A DNA stretch of 64,000 nt from JAGVSZ01 sp019137045 (lineage in GTDB: Bacteria > Pseudomonadota > Gammaproteobacteria > Burkholderiales > SG8-39): the NCBI GenBank assembly GCA_046347635.1, contig JAXMFT010000011.1, positions 62,001 to 126,000 on the forward strand, written 5' to 3'. Below are positions 1 through 10,083 of the stretch, in pieces. Each line of letters opens with the position of its first letter. Position 1 is the stretch's first letter. Below the pieces are notes generated by a model. The model searched no databases and had not been told where the DNA came from. It saw only the letters and a list, made by a program, of their open reading frames with translations. Both the position numbers and the translations under genes were made by a program.

Positions 1-585
1 CGCGAGCAGAAGGCGACCGTGGACAAGGGCCAGATCCTGCTCGCGGACCTGGAGCGGGTCGAGATGCACGCTTCCGGCGGGGCATACGGGAGCCTCGGCC
101 GCCTCATCGTCGCAGCGCAGACGTCGATCGGATCGGCCAGCCTCGACGTGCTGGACGACGCGAACGGCGAGCGCTACTGGGAGCGCGACCAGCAGCACGA
201 CTTCGTGATCGGGCTCAACCACGGGCGCGCGGCGCTCGCCGCCCTGGCGCGGGTGATCGAGCGCTGGATCGCGCACTTCCTGGGCGTCGCGGTGAAGGTG
301 GCGCCGCTGCGCCAGATCGAGGAGCCGCGCTGGGCGTGGCACATCGGCCTCGACGCGCAGTCCACCGCGGTGCTGAACGACCTGTGGCACGGCGCGGAGG
401 TCGAGGCCGGGCGGCTGCGCCGCCTGCTCGCCCTCTTCCGGCTCGAGTTCGCCGAGCCCGCCGCCATGCGCCCGGACCTCGCCGGCCGGCCGGTGTACCT
501 CGCGCTCGGGATGGACGAGTCGAACGTCGTGCGGATGAAGCCGCAGAACCTGCTCGTGAACCTCCCGCTCGCGGCGCGGTCGTGA
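1..585 (+). CDS. Conserved betaproteobacterial protein, 5'-truncated (DUF6352-like)
   Basis: The frame is open from base 1 to a TGA at 583-585, so the gene begins outside the window; the GTG at 19 is probably internal. I see no catalytic motif, signal peptide or membrane segment. The C-terminal half is conserved-looking, with short motifs WERDQQHDFV, HFLGVAV, WAWHIGLDA and MKPQNLLVNLP. From memory this resembles the C-terminal part of DUF6352, an uncharacterised betaproteobacterial family, but the match is tentative. It lies 16 bases upstream of the alkA-like gene in the same direction, a common neighbourhood before accA. Function unknown; probably cytoplasmic. Confidence 0.6.
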   Translation, partial: REQKATVDKGQILLADLERVEMHASGGAYGSLGRLIVAAQTSIGSASLDVLDDANGERYWERDQQHDFVIGLNHGRAALAALARVIERWIAHFLGVAVKVAPLRQIEEPRWAWHIGLDAQSTAVLNDLWHGAEVEAGRLRRLLALFRLEFAEPAAMRPDLAGRPVYLALGMDESNVVRMKPQNLLVNLPLAARS

Positions 586-601
586 GCCGGGGCGATCGGC
601 C

Positions 602-1237
602 ATGATCGGCGAAGCGCACGTCGTGCCCGACTACTGGCGGCGCGCGCAACGCGCGCTCGCGCGCCGCGACCCGGTCATGGCGGGCCTCATCCGCGCGCAC
701 CCGCGCATCGGGCTGCGCAGCCGCGGCGACCCGTTCCAGACCCTCGCGCGCTCGATCGTCGGCCAGCAGATCTCCGTGCAGGCGGCCGACAGCGTGTGGA
801 CGCGCTTCGTCGGCGCGCTCCCCGCGCTCACCCCGGAGGCGGTGCACGCGTGCGCACCGGAGCGCCTGCGGACCTGCGGCCTCTCGGCGCGCAAGGCCGA
901 GTACCTGCGCGATCTCGCGCGGCACTTCGTGCGCGGGACCATCCACGCCCATCGCTGGCCGGCGATGGACGACGAGGCGGTCATCGCCGAGCTCGTCCGG
1001 GTGCGCGGCATCGGCCGCTGGACCGCGGAGATGTTTCTCATCTTCAACCTGCTGCGCCCGGACGTGCTCCCGGTCGACGATCTCGGCCTGCGGCGCGCGG
1101 CGAGCCTCCACTATCGCGGCGGCCGCGCGCTCACGCCGCGCACGCTGCGCCGGCTGGGGGAGGGCTGGGCGCCGTGGCGGTCGGTCGCCACCTGGTACCT
1201 GTGGCGCTCCCTCGACCCGGTTCCGGTCGAGTACTGA
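602..1237 (+). CDS. DNA-3-methyladenine glycosylase II (AlkA-like)
   Basis: Base-excision repair enzyme that removes 3-alkylated purines. The 211-residue protein has the HhH-GPD fold signature: helix-hairpin-helix VRGIGRWTAEMF at about residues 134-145, followed by PVDD (157-160), which supplies the catalytic aspartate. There is no C-terminal Cys cluster, so it is not an EndoIII/MutY type with an iron-sulfur cluster. It is shorter than E. coli AlkA (282) because the N-terminal TBP-like domain is missing, as is usual for the short Mag/AlkA proteins found before accA. ATG start 16 bases after the previous stop. Confidence 0.9.
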   Translation: MIGEAHVVPDYWRRAQRALARRDPVMAGLIRAHPRIGLRSRGDPFQTLARSIVGQQISVQAADSVWTRFVGALPALTPEAVHACAPERLRTCGLSARKAEYLRDLARHFVRGTIHAHRWPAMDDEAVIAELVRVRGIGRWTAEMFLIFNLLRPDVLPVDDLGLRRAASLHYRGGRALTPRTLRRLGEGWAPWRSVATWYLWRSLDPVPVEY

Positions 1238-1252
1238 CGCGCGACGCGCGGG

Positions 1253-1258
1253 TAGAAT
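1253..1258 (+). promoter_or_regulatory. Possible -10 element upstream of accA
   Basis: TAGAAT lies 9 bases before the accA ATG. The same hexamer sits close in front of dnaB (24300-24305) and tsaB (60642-60647), so it may be this organism's usual -10 form. I see no convincing -35 at 16-18 bases, and the short distance to the ATG would give a very short or leaderless transcript. Weak evidence. Confidence 0.3.
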
Positions 1259-1267
1259 CCCCGACCC

Positions 1268-2251
1268 ATGGCCGCGCCCGCCCTCAAGTCCACCTTCCTC
1301 GACTTCGAGCAGCCGATCGCCGAGCTCGAGGCGCGCATCGACGAGCTGCGCTACGTGCAGGACGACTCCGCGGTCGACATCTCCGAGGAGATCTCGCGCC
1401 TGCAGAAGAAGAGCCAGGCGCTCACCAAGGAGATCTACGGCAAGCTCACGCCGTGGCAGGTGGCGCAGGTTGCGCGCCATCCGCAGCGTCCCTACACGCT
1501 CGACTACGTCAACGCGCTCTTCACCGACTTCCAGGAGCTGCACGGGGACCGCGCGTACGCCGACGATGCGTCGATCGTCGGCGGTCTGGCGCGCTTCAAC
1601 GGGCAGCCGGTCATGGTGATCGGCCACCAGAAGGGCCGCGACACCAAGGAGAAGATCCACCGCAACTGGGGCATGCCGCGTCCCGAGGGCTACCGCAAGG
1701 CCCTGCGCCTGATGCGGCTCGCCGAGAAGTTCGGGCTGCCGGTGCTGACCTTCGTGGACACGCCCGGCGCCTACCCCGGGATCGGCGCCGAGGAGCGCGG
1801 ACAGTCCGAGGCGATCGGGCGCAACCTCTTCGTGATGGCCGAGCTCAAGGTGCCGATCGTCTGCACGATCATCGGCGAGGGCGGCTCCGGCGGGGCGCTG
1901 GCGATCGCCGTGGGCGACCTCGTGTTGATGCTGCAGTACGGGACCTACTCGGTGATCTCGCCCGAAGGCTGCGCGTCCATTCTCTGGAAGAACGCCGAGA
2001 TGGCGCCGGAGGCGGCCGAGACGCTCGGCATCACGGCGGCGCGGCTGAAGCAGCTCGGGCTGGTCGACAAGGTGGTCAGCGAGCCGCTCGGCGGGGCGCA
2101 CCGCGACCACGCGGCCGCGGCGCAGAACCTGAAGAAGGCGCTCCAGGACGCCCTCCGCAGCCTGGCCGACAAGGGGCCGGCGGCGCTCGTCGAGGAGCGT
2201 TTCGAGCGCCTGATGGGCTATGGCAGGTTCAAGGAAGTGGCGCTCAAGTGA
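1268..2251 (+). CDS. accA: Acetyl-CoA carboxylase carboxyltransferase subunit alpha
   Basis: AccA pairs with AccD to move the carboxyl group from carboxybiotin to acetyl-CoA, giving malonyl-CoA, the first step of fatty acid synthesis in the cytoplasm. The 327-residue length is normal (E. coli 319). Family motifs are clear: the FLDFEQPIAELEAR N-terminus, LHGDRAYADD, the oxyanion-hole segment TPGAYPGIGAEERGQ, and GEGGSGGALAI. ATG at 1268. The tilS start lies inside the last 32 bases, implying translational coupling. No defects seen. Confidence 0.97.
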   Translation: MAAPALKSTFLDFEQPIAELEARIDELRYVQDDSAVDISEEISRLQKKSQALTKEIYGKLTPWQVAQVARHPQRPYTLDYVNALFTDFQELHGDRAYADDASIVGGLARFNGQPVMVIGHQKGRDTKEKIHRNWGMPRPEGYRKALRLMRLAEKFGLPVLTFVDTPGAYPGIGAEERGQSEAIGRNLFVMAELKVPIVCTIIGEGGSGGALAIAVGDLVLMLQYGTYSVISPEGCASILWKNAEMAPEAAETLGITAARLKQLGLVDKVVSEPLGGAHRDHAAAAQNLKKALQDALRSLADKGPAALVEERFERLMGYGRFKEVALK

Positions 2252-3587
2252 GCTCGGCGCGCGCGTCCGGGCCGAGCTGGAGCGCCACGTTCCGCGCGGC
2301 GCGCGCCTGACCCTCGCCCTCTCGGGCGGCGTCGACTCGATCGCGCTGCTCGACCTGCTCGCGGCGCTCGCCCCGCGTCATGCGCTCGTGCTCGACTGCG
2401 TGCACGTGGACCACGGGCTCAGCCCGAACGCGCCGGCGTGGGCGCGCTTTGCGCGCGCGGCGGCGCGCGGCTACCGGTTGCGGTGCACGGTGCGCAAGGT
2501 GGACCTCGCGCCTTATCGCGCGCTCGGCCTCGAGGGTGCAGCGCGGGCCGCGCGTTATGCGGCATTGGCCGCACTGCGCTCGGACTTCGTCGCGCTCGCG
2601 CAGCACCAGGACGATCAGGCGGAGACGGTGCTGCTGCAGCTCGTGCGCGGCGCCGGGCTCGCGGGGCTCGCCGGGATGCCCGCGCTGCGCGCGCCGGCGC
2701 GGGGCGCGCGCGCCGGGCCGGCCCTGTTCCGCCCGCTCCTCGGCGCGACGCGCACGGAGATCGAGACGTATGCCCGGGCGCGCGGCCTGGACTGGGTGGA
2801 GGACGAGAGCAACAGCGACACGCGGCGGGCGCGCAATCTCGTCCGGCACCGCGTGCTGCCGCTCCTGCGCGAGGTCAATCCCGGGGCCGTCGCGAACCTG
2901 GCGCGCAGCGCTGCCCTGATCGCGGACGCGAACGACCTGCTCGGGACGCTCGCGGCTGCGGACGCCGGTCACGGTGTCCTCGAAGTCGCGGCGCTCGCGG
3001 CGCTCCCGGCGCCCCGGGCGAGGAACGCGCTGCGGTGGCTGCTCGCGCAGGCCGGCGCGGCGGCGCCCGAGCGGGCGCGACTCGACGAAGCGCGGCGCCA
3101 GCTCATCGGGGCGCGCGCGGATGCGGCGGTCCGGGTCCCGGTCGGCAATGCCGAGTTCCGCCGGTACCAGGGGCGGGTCAGGGTGGTCCGTCAGCGGCCG
3201 CCCGTGCCGCGCGCGTTCGCGGCGCCCTGGCCTGGCGGAGCCGTCTGGCGCATTCCCGAGCTCGACGGCGTCCTGCGCTTCCGGCGAGTGCGCGGTCGCG
3301 GGCTGTCGGCGGCGCGGGTGGCCGCGGGAACGATCGAGGTGCGGGCGCGGCGCGGCGGCGAGCGCCTGCGCATCGACGAGCACCGGCCGCGGCGAACGCT
3401 GAAGGCGCTGCTGCGGGAGAGCGAGACCGCGCCGTGGGAACGGGAGCGGCTGCCGCTCCTCCACTGCGATGGCGTGCTCGCGTGGGTGCCCGGAATCGGG
3501 GTCGCTGCCGGGTTCCGCGCGCGGCCGGGCGAGCCGGGGCTCGAGCCGGTGTGGGAGGGCAGCCGGGAAACCCTGCTGGAAAAGTGA
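2220..3587 (+). CDS. tilS: tRNA(Ile)-lysidine synthetase
   Basis: TilS uses ATP to attach lysine to C34 of tRNA-Ile(CAU), switching its reading from AUG to AUA; it is essential. The PP-loop SGGVDS is at residues 35-40 after TLAL, and VDHGLS, AQHQDDQAETVLLQL and ARNLVRHRVLPLL complete the N-terminal catalytic domain. The C-terminal substrate-binding domains follow (455 residues in total, normal). The ATG at 2220 overlaps accA by 32 bases; no better in-frame start is seen before the P-loop. Accessory domains are Arg- and Ala-rich, reflecting base composition. Confidence 0.93.
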   Translation: MAGSRKWRSSELGARVRAELERHVPRGARLTLALSGGVDSIALLDLLAALAPRHALVLDCVHVDHGLSPNAPAWARFARAAARGYRLRCTVRKVDLAPYRALGLEGAARAARYAALAALRSDFVALAQHQDDQAETVLLQLVRGAGLAGLAGMPALRAPARGARAGPALFRPLLGATRTEIETYARARGLDWVEDESNSDTRRARNLVRHRVLPLLREVNPGAVANLARSAALIADANDLLGTLAAADAGHGVLEVAALAALPAPRARNALRWLLAQAGAAAPERARLDEARRQLIGARADAAVRVPVGNAEFRRYQGRVRVVRQRPPVPRAFAAPWPGGAVWRIPELDGVLRFRRVRGRGLSAARVAAGTIEVRARRGGERLRIDEHRPRRTLKALLRESETAPWERERLPLLHCDGVLAWVPGIGVAAGFRARPGEPGLEPVWEGSRETLLEK

Positions 3588-3627
3588 CAGCGTCGGGCGA
3601 AAGCGGTGATAAAATAACAGGTTATTT
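3584..3627 (+). promoter_or_regulatory. Putative promoter/operator upstream of ndk
   Basis: An AT-rich island in otherwise GC-rich DNA. GTGACA (3584-3589) could be a -35 with TGATAA (3607-3612) as -10 at 17-base spacing. Over and after this lies an inverted repeat of two 7-base arms, AAATAAC (3612-3618) and GTTATTT (3621-3627), separated by two bases. Its position fits an operator for the long ndk-rlmN-pilW-rodZ run. I cannot name a regulator, and a simple AT-rich cruciform is possible. Confidence 0.4.
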
Positions 3628-3681
3628 CAGGATTCGAACGCTGGACGAATTCCGGCCGAGCGGCGCGAACAGGGAGCAGGC

Positions 3682-4107
3682 ATGGCAGTGGAACGGACCC
3701 TTTCCATCATCAAACCCGACGCGGTGGCGAAGAACGCGATCGGCCAGATCTACGCCCGCTTCGAGGCGGCCGGGCTGAAAATCGTCGCCGCTCGCATGAT
3801 GTGGCTGTCGCAGCACGATGCCGAGGGCTTCTACGCGGTGCACCGGGAGCGCCCCTTCTTCCGCGATCTCGTCAAGTTCATGACCTCGGGGCCGGTGATG
3901 ATCCAGGTGCTCGAAGGCGAGGGCGCGATCGCGCAGAACCGCGAGCTCATGGGCGCAACCGATCCGAAGAAGGCTGCGCCCGGGACGATCCGCGCCGACT
4001 TCGCCGACTCGATCGATGCGAACGCGGTGCACGGGTCCGACGGACCGGACACCGCGCGCACCGAGATCGCGTACTTCTTCCCGAGCTGCGCGCTCTACTC
4101 GCGCTAG
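3682..4107 (+). CDS. ndk: Nucleoside diphosphate kinase
   Basis: Equilibrates nucleoside di- and triphosphates through a phosphohistidine. The 141-residue protein is full length. The catalytic histidine is H117 in NAVHGSD, with the flanking family motifs TLSIIKPDAV (residues 6-15), YAVHRERPFF and GATDPKKAAPGTIR. First gene after an AT-rich probable promoter region, and 16 bases upstream of rlmN. Confidence 0.97.
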   Translation: MAVERTLSIIKPDAVAKNAIGQIYARFEAAGLKIVAARMMWLSQHDAEGFYAVHRERPFFRDLVKFMTSGPVMIQVLEGEGAIAQNRELMGATDPKKAAPGTIRADFADSIDANAVHGSDGPDTARTEIAYFFPSCALYSR

Positions 4108-4123
4108 GGCGCGCGCGTTGCGC

Positions 4124-5206
4124 ATGAAGACCAACCTGCTCGCGTTCGACGCCGCCGGCATGGGGGCCTTCTTCGCCGCGATCGGCGAGAAGCCGTTCCG
4201 GGCGCGCCAGGTGCTCCGCTGGGTGCACCGTGCGGGCGAGTCCGAGTTCGCGCGCATGAGCGACCTCGCGCGCGGCCTGCGCGAGCGCCTCGCCGCGACC
4301 GCCGAGGTGATCCCGCCGCGGATGGTCGGCGACACCACCGCGGCCGACGGCACGCGCAAGTGGCTGCTCGACGTCGGCGCCGCCAACGCCGTGGAGACGG
4401 TCTTCATACCGGAGACGGAGCGCGGCACGCTTTGCGTCTCGACCCAGGCCGGCTGCACGATGGCCTGCCGGTTCTGCTCGACCGGGCGGCAGGGCTTCAA
4501 CCGCAACCTCTCGACCGCCGAGATCGTGGGGCAGCTGTGGTGGGCGAACCGCGCGCTCGGCGCGGTGCACGGGACTGACCGCGCGATCAGCAACGTGGTC
4601 CTGATGGGGATGGGCGAGCCGCTTCTCAACCTCGACAACCTGCTGCCCGCGCTGCGCCTCATGCTGGACGACAACGGCTACGGCCTCTCGCGCCGGCGGG
4701 TCACGGTGTCCACGGTCGGCATCGTGCCGATGATGGATCGCCTGCGCGAGGAGTGTCCGGTCGCGCTCGCGGTGAGCCTGCACGCACCCAACGACGCGCT
4801 GCGCAGCCGGCTCGTGCCGATCAACGAGAAGTATCCGCTCGCGGCGCTGTTCGCCGCCTGCCGGCGCTACCTGGCGCGGGCGCCGCGCGACTTCGTGACC
4901 TTCGAGTACGTGATGCTCGACGGGGTGAACGACGCCGAGAGCCACGCGCGGGAGCTCGCGCGGCGGCTGGCGGAGGTGCCCTGCAAGGTCAACCTGATCC
5001 CGTTCAATCCGTTCCCCGCGTCCGGTTTCGCGCGCTCGCCGCGCGCGGCGGTGCGGCGCTTTGCCGACATCCTGCTCGCCGCCGGGATCGTCACCACGAC
5101 GCGCAAGACGCGCGGCGAGGACATCGACGCGGCCTGCGGTCAGCTCGCGGGGCGGGTGCACGATCGGGCGCGGCGCGCGGCGCGCGTCGCGGGGGCGGCG
5201 GCATGA
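4124..5206 (+). CDS. rlmN: 23S rRNA (A2503-C2)/tRNA (A37-C2) methyltransferase RlmN
   Basis: Radical-SAM methyltransferase that makes 2-methyladenosine in 23S rRNA and some tRNAs. The CX3CX2C iron-sulfur motif is C111, C115, C118 in GCTMACRFCST; GMGEPLLN and the NPF segment near the C-terminus are also family features. I chose the ATG at 4124 (MKTNLLAFD) because it matches the conserved RlmN start; the frame is open further upstream but only as Arg-rich shadow sequence over ndk. Length 360 residues. Its stop overlaps the pilW start as ATGA. Confidence 0.95.
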   Translation: MKTNLLAFDAAGMGAFFAAIGEKPFRARQVLRWVHRAGESEFARMSDLARGLRERLAATAEVIPPRMVGDTTAADGTRKWLLDVGAANAVETVFIPETERGTLCVSTQAGCTMACRFCSTGRQGFNRNLSTAEIVGQLWWANRALGAVHGTDRAISNVVLMGMGEPLLNLDNLLPALRLMLDDNGYGLSRRRVTVSTVGIVPMMDRLREECPVALAVSLHAPNDALRSRLVPINEKYPLAALFAACRRYLARAPRDFVTFEYVMLDGVNDAESHARELARRLAEVPCKVNLIPFNPFPASGFARSPRAAVRRFADILLAAGIVTTTRKTRGEDIDAACGQLAGRVHDRARRAARVAGAAA

Positions 5207-6030
5207 GCACCGCCCGCGCCGCCCGCGCGTGGGTCGTCGCGCTCGCCGCGACGCTCGCGACCGCTTGTGCGACGAACGACCCGGCCGCGCCGCAGCCGGG
5301 CGTCGATCGCGGCATCCAGAGCCCGGACCCGGATACCGGGGTGGTCGGCGAGATGCGCGACGCCCGGACCCGGGCGAAGGCGCACACCGATCTGGCCGGG
5401 GCCTATTACGAGCTCGGCAATCTCGGCGTCGCCCTCGAGGAGGCGCGCATCGCGCTGCAGGCCGACCCGAACTACCCCGCGGCCTACAACGTCCTCGGCC
5501 TCGTCAATCTGGAGCTGAAGGACACTGCAGCGGCGGAGGCGAATTTCCGCCGCGGCCTGCAGCTCGCGCCCCAGGATCCCGACCTCAACCACAACTACGG
5601 CTGGTTCCTGTGCCAGACCGGACGCGACGAGCAGTCGATCCAGTGGTTCCTCAACGCGGTGCGCAACCCGCTCTATCCGACGCCGGCGAAGTCCTTCGCC
5701 GCGGCCGGGCGCTGCCTCGTGAAGCGCAACCCGACGGAGGCGGCGACCTACTTCGACCGCGCGCTGCGCCTGGACCCGAACAGCTTCCAGGCCATGCTGC
5801 CGTACGCCGAGCTGCTCTATCGGCGCGGCCAGCTGCAGGAGGCGAAGGGGCTGGTCGTGCGCTTCAATCGCCTCGTCCCGGACGGCACGCCCGAGTCGCT
5901 GTGGCTGGGCGTGCGCATCGAGCGCAAGCTCGGCGACCGCCTGGCGGAGGCGAGCCTCGCCAACCAGCTGCGCCGCCGCTACGCCGGCTCCCCCGAGTAC
6001 CAGGCGCTGCAGCGCGGCGAATACGACTGA
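5203..6030 (+). CDS. pilW: Type IV pilus biogenesis/stability lipoprotein PilW (PilF)
   Basis: Outer-membrane lipoprotein with tetratricopeptide repeats that helps the PilQ secretin assemble. The 275-residue protein starts with a short signal segment ending LATACAT, a plausible though weak lipobox, followed by several TPR units such as YYELGNLGVALEEARIAL and YNVLGLVNLELKDTAAAE. The C-terminal half (NPTEAATYFDRALRLDP) carries more TPRs. Its ATG overlaps the rlmN stop. The rlmN-pilW-rodZ-ispG order is classic for beta- and gammaproteobacteria. No other pilus genes are in the window. Confidence 0.9.
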   Translation: MSTARAARAWVVALAATLATACATNDPAAPQPGVDRGIQSPDPDTGVVGEMRDARTRAKAHTDLAGAYYELGNLGVALEEARIALQADPNYPAAYNVLGLVNLELKDTAAAEANFRRGLQLAPQDPDLNHNYGWFLCQTGRDEQSIQWFLNAVRNPLYPTPAKSFAAAGRCLVKRNPTEAATYFDRALRLDPNSFQAMLPYAELLYRRGQLQEAKGLVVRFNRLVPDGTPESLWLGVRIERKLGDRLAEASLANQLRRRYAGSPEYQALQRGEYD

Positions 6031-6043
6031 CCGGACTGCTCCG

Positions 6044-6862
6044 ATGAGCGACGCACCCCTCCCCGATCCCGCCGACGCGCGCCTGCCGGGACGGCGGCTT
6101 GCCGCGGCGCGCGCCGCGCGCGGACTGACGATCACCGAGATCGCCCTGCGGCTCAAGTTCGCACCGCGGCAGATCGAGGCGCTCGAAGCCGACCGGTACG
6201 ACGCGCTCGCCGGCCCCGCGTTCGTCCGCGGGATGATCCGGGCCTACTCGAAGCTCGTCGGCGAGGACGCCGATGCGCTGATCGCGGCGCTGCGCGCCTC
6301 GCCGCTGACCGCCGCGGGGCCCACCGTGACCGGCCCGCGGGCCATCGGGGTCGCCATCCCGCGCCGGCCGCGCCGCGGCTCGATGGTGTACGTAGTGCTT
6401 TCGGCGCTGGTCGTGATCGCGGTCGCGGGCGTGGTCGGCGAGTGGCTGCTGCGACCGGTCGCGCCGCCCAAGTCCGCCGCGACCCGGCTCGCGCTGCCGA
6501 CGCAGCCGCTGGGTGTGGCGCCTGTTCCGGCGCCCGCGGCGGCGCCGGCGGCACCGGCAGCCCCGCGCGCAGCGGCGGACGTCGCCCCGGCCGCCGCGCC
6601 GGGACCGGTGGAGACCGTGGTGAACGCGCGGCGCATCGAGCTCGATTTCGACCGCGAGTCGTGGGTCGAGATCCGGGATGCGGAAGGCCGCGTCGTGTTC
6701 TCGCAGCTCAACCGGCCGGGGACGCGCCGGGAGGTCGAAGGGGTTGCGCCGTTCTCGATCGTGATCGGCAACGCGCATGGCGTGAAGCTGCGCTACAACG
6801 ATTCCGACGTCGACCTCATGCCGTACACGCGCACCGACGTGGCGCGGCTGACCCTCAAGTAG
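6044..6862 (+). CDS. rodZ: RodZ-like helix-turn-helix membrane protein
   Basis: A bitopic inner-membrane protein linking MreB to the elongation machinery in cell-shape control. The 272-residue protein has an N-terminal XRE-type HTH (about residues 13-75, with LTITEIALRLKF), one transmembrane segment (about 107-130, MVYVVLSALVVIAVAGVV), a Pro/Ala-rich periplasmic linker, and a C-terminal DUF4115-type domain (about 200-272) ending in TRTDVARLTLK. This matches RodZ architecture; sequence divergence is usual. It lies 13 bases after pilW and 1 base before ispG. Confidence 0.88.
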   Translation: MSDAPLPDPADARLPGRRLAAARAARGLTITEIALRLKFAPRQIEALEADRYDALAGPAFVRGMIRAYSKLVGEDADALIAALRASPLTAAGPTVTGPRAIGVAIPRRPRRGSMVYVVLSALVVIAVAGVVGEWLLRPVAPPKSAATRLALPTQPLGVAPVPAPAAAPAAPAAPRAAADVAPAAAPGPVETVVNARRIELDFDRESWVEIRDAEGRVVFSQLNRPGTRREVEGVAPFSIVIGNAHGVKLRYNDSDVDLMPYTRTDVARLTLK

Positions 6863-6863
6863 C

Positions 6864-8150
<1,287 letters not shown>

Positions 8151-8165
8151 CGGCGCGGCACGCGA

Positions 8166-9446
8166 ATGACCCAGACCATTCAGGCGGTCCGGGGGATGAA
8201 CGACATCCTGCCGGACGACGCGGCGCTGTGGGAGCGGCTCGAGGAGGTGGTGCGCTCGTGGGCGCACGCTTACGGCTACCGCAACATTCGCACGCCGCTG
8301 CTCGAGCACACCGCGCTCTTCCGCCGCGCCATCGGCGAGACGACCGACATCGTCGAGAAGGAGATGTACAGCTTCGTCGACGAGCTCAACGGCGAGAGCC
8401 TCACGCTGCGGCCCGAGGCCACCGCCTCGACCGTGCGCGCGGCGGTCGAGCACTCGCTGCTCCACCACGGGCCGCAGCGGCTCTGGTACGCCGGGCCCAT
8501 GTTCCGGCACGAGCGGCCGCAGAAGGGCCGCTACCGCCAGTTCCACCAGATCGGCGCGGAGGCGCTCGGGTTTCCCGGCCCCGACGTCGACGCCGAGCTG
8601 ATCCTCATGTGCGCGCGCCTGTGGGACGACCTCGGGATCGAGGGGGTGCGCCTGCAGCTCAACTCGCTCGGAGCGCCCGCCGAGCGCCGGGCGCACCGCG
8701 CCGCCCTGGTGGCGCATCTCGAGCGCCATGCGGACGACCTCGACGCCGATTCGCGCCGCCGGCTCGCGACCAATCCGCTGCGGGTGCTCGACAGCAAGAA
8801 CCCCGCGCTGCGCCCGATCATCGCGACCGCGCCCAAGCTGCTCGATCACCTCGGCGCGGAGTCGCTGAGGCACTTCGAGGGCCTGCAGGCGATCCTGCAG
8901 GACGCCGGCCTGCCGTTCGAGATCGACCATCACCTCGTGCGCGGCCTCGACTACTACAACCTGACGGTGTTCGAGTGGGTCACCGACCGCCTGGGCGCCC
9001 AGGGGACGGTGTGCGGCGGCGGGCGCTACGACGGCCTGTTCGAGCAGATCGGGGGCAAGCCCGCGCCGGCGATCGGTTTCGCGCTCGGCGTCGAGCGCCT
9101 GCTCGCGCTCGTCCTGGACGCCGGCGGCCCGGTGCCGCCGACCCCCCAGGACGTCTACCTGGTGCACCAGGGCGACGCGGCCGACCGGTTCGCCTTCGTG
9201 GTCGCGGAACGGCTGCGCGACCACGGCTTCTCGGTCGCGCACCACTGCGGCGGCGGGAGCTTCAAGGCGCAGATGCGCCGCGCGAACGCGAGCGGCGCGC
9301 AGATGGCGGTGATCGTCGGCGACGACGAGGCCGCCGCCGGCGCAGCGAGCGTGAAACCGCTGCGCGACGAGCGCCCGCAGGTGCGGCTGCCGCTCGACGC
9401 GCTTCCCGACGGACTCTCCCAACTCCTTTACGCGGACGACTCCTAG
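8166..9446 (+). CDS. hisS: Histidyl-tRNA synthetase
   Basis: Class II aminoacyl-tRNA synthetase. At 426 residues it is full length. Motif 1 region IRTPLLEHTALFRRAIGE, motif 2 region FRHERPQKGRYRQFHQIG, the histidine-A loop RGLDYYNLTVFEW and GGGRYDGL are all present, with the C-terminal anticodon-binding domain from about residue 325. Start ATG 15 bases after ispG; the stop directly abuts the yfgM-like gene. The related hisZ (16454) lacks this tRNA-binding domain. Confidence 0.97.
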   Translation: MTQTIQAVRGMNDILPDDAALWERLEEVVRSWAHAYGYRNIRTPLLEHTALFRRAIGETTDIVEKEMYSFVDELNGESLTLRPEATASTVRAAVEHSLLHHGPQRLWYAGPMFRHERPQKGRYRQFHQIGAEALGFPGPDVDAELILMCARLWDDLGIEGVRLQLNSLGAPAERRAHRAALVAHLERHADDLDADSRRRLATNPLRVLDSKNPALRPIIATAPKLLDHLGAESLRHFEGLQAILQDAGLPFEIDHHLVRGLDYYNLTVFEWVTDRLGAQGTVCGGGRYDGLFEQIGGKPAPAIGFALGVERLLALVLDAGGPVPPTPQDVYLVHQGDAADRFAFVVAERLRDHGFSVAHHCGGGSFKAQMRRANASGAQMAVIVGDDEAAAGAASVKPLRDERPQVRLPLDALPDGLSQLLYADDS

Positions 9447-10083
9447 ATGGCCGCCTACGACCTCGAAGAGCAGGAACAGATCGCCGAGCTGAAGGCGTTC
9501 TGGAACCGGCACGGAAACACGATTCTCGTCGCGATCTCGGCGGCCCTGCTCGTGGTCGCCGGGTGGCGCTTCTGGGGCTGGTACCAGGGCTCGCAGTCGG
9601 CGCAGGCCGCCGCGGTGTACACCGAGCTGCAGCGCGCCGCGCAGGCGAACGACCCCAAGAAGGTGCGCGAGCTGACCGGCGCGCTGCTCGAATCGCATCC
9701 GCGCTCCCTCTACGCCGCGCTCGGCGCCCTCATCTCCGCCAAGGCGCACTTCGACTCCGGCGACCTCAAGACCGCGCGCGTGCAGCTACAGTGGGTGATC
9801 GACAAGGCGCGCGACCCGGAGGTGCAGGCGCTTGCGCGCCTGCGGCTGTCGGCGGTGCTCCTGGACGAGAAGGCCTACGACGAGGCGCTCAAGGCGCTCG
9901 CCGTCAAGCCCCGCGTCGTTCGAGGCCCTGTTCGAGGACGCCCGCGGCGACGTGCTCGCCGCGCAGGGCAAGCGCGCCGAGGCGCGCGCGGCGTACCAGG
10001 CTGCCCTCGGCAAGCTCGGGGCGGGCGACAACGCCGCGCGCGAGCTCATCCAGCTCAAGCTCGATGCCGTCGGCAGCATCTAG
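9447..10083 (+). pseudogene. yfgM: YfgM-like TPR membrane protein, frameshifted by one base
   Basis: YfgM-family proteins are inner-membrane anchored, with a periplasmic TPR domain that works with the PpiD/SecYEG chaperone network. The frame from ATG 9447 has a cytoplasmic N-terminus, one membrane segment (about residues 24-45, NTILVAISAALLVVAGWRF) and TPR sequence to KALAVKP; there it goes out of frame at a run of four C (9909-9912). Removing one C restores KPASFEALFEDARGD and a normal C-terminus ending KLDAVGSI at 10083. I read this as one gene with a spurious extra C rather than a true loss. It sits between hisS and bamB, its usual place. Confidence 0.85.

Noticed and set aside
215..2110. 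A 631-codon open frame antisense to the alkA-like gene and accA
   Set aside because: Composition is typical of a GC shadow frame, with no recognisable motif, and it lies opposite two well-supported genes.
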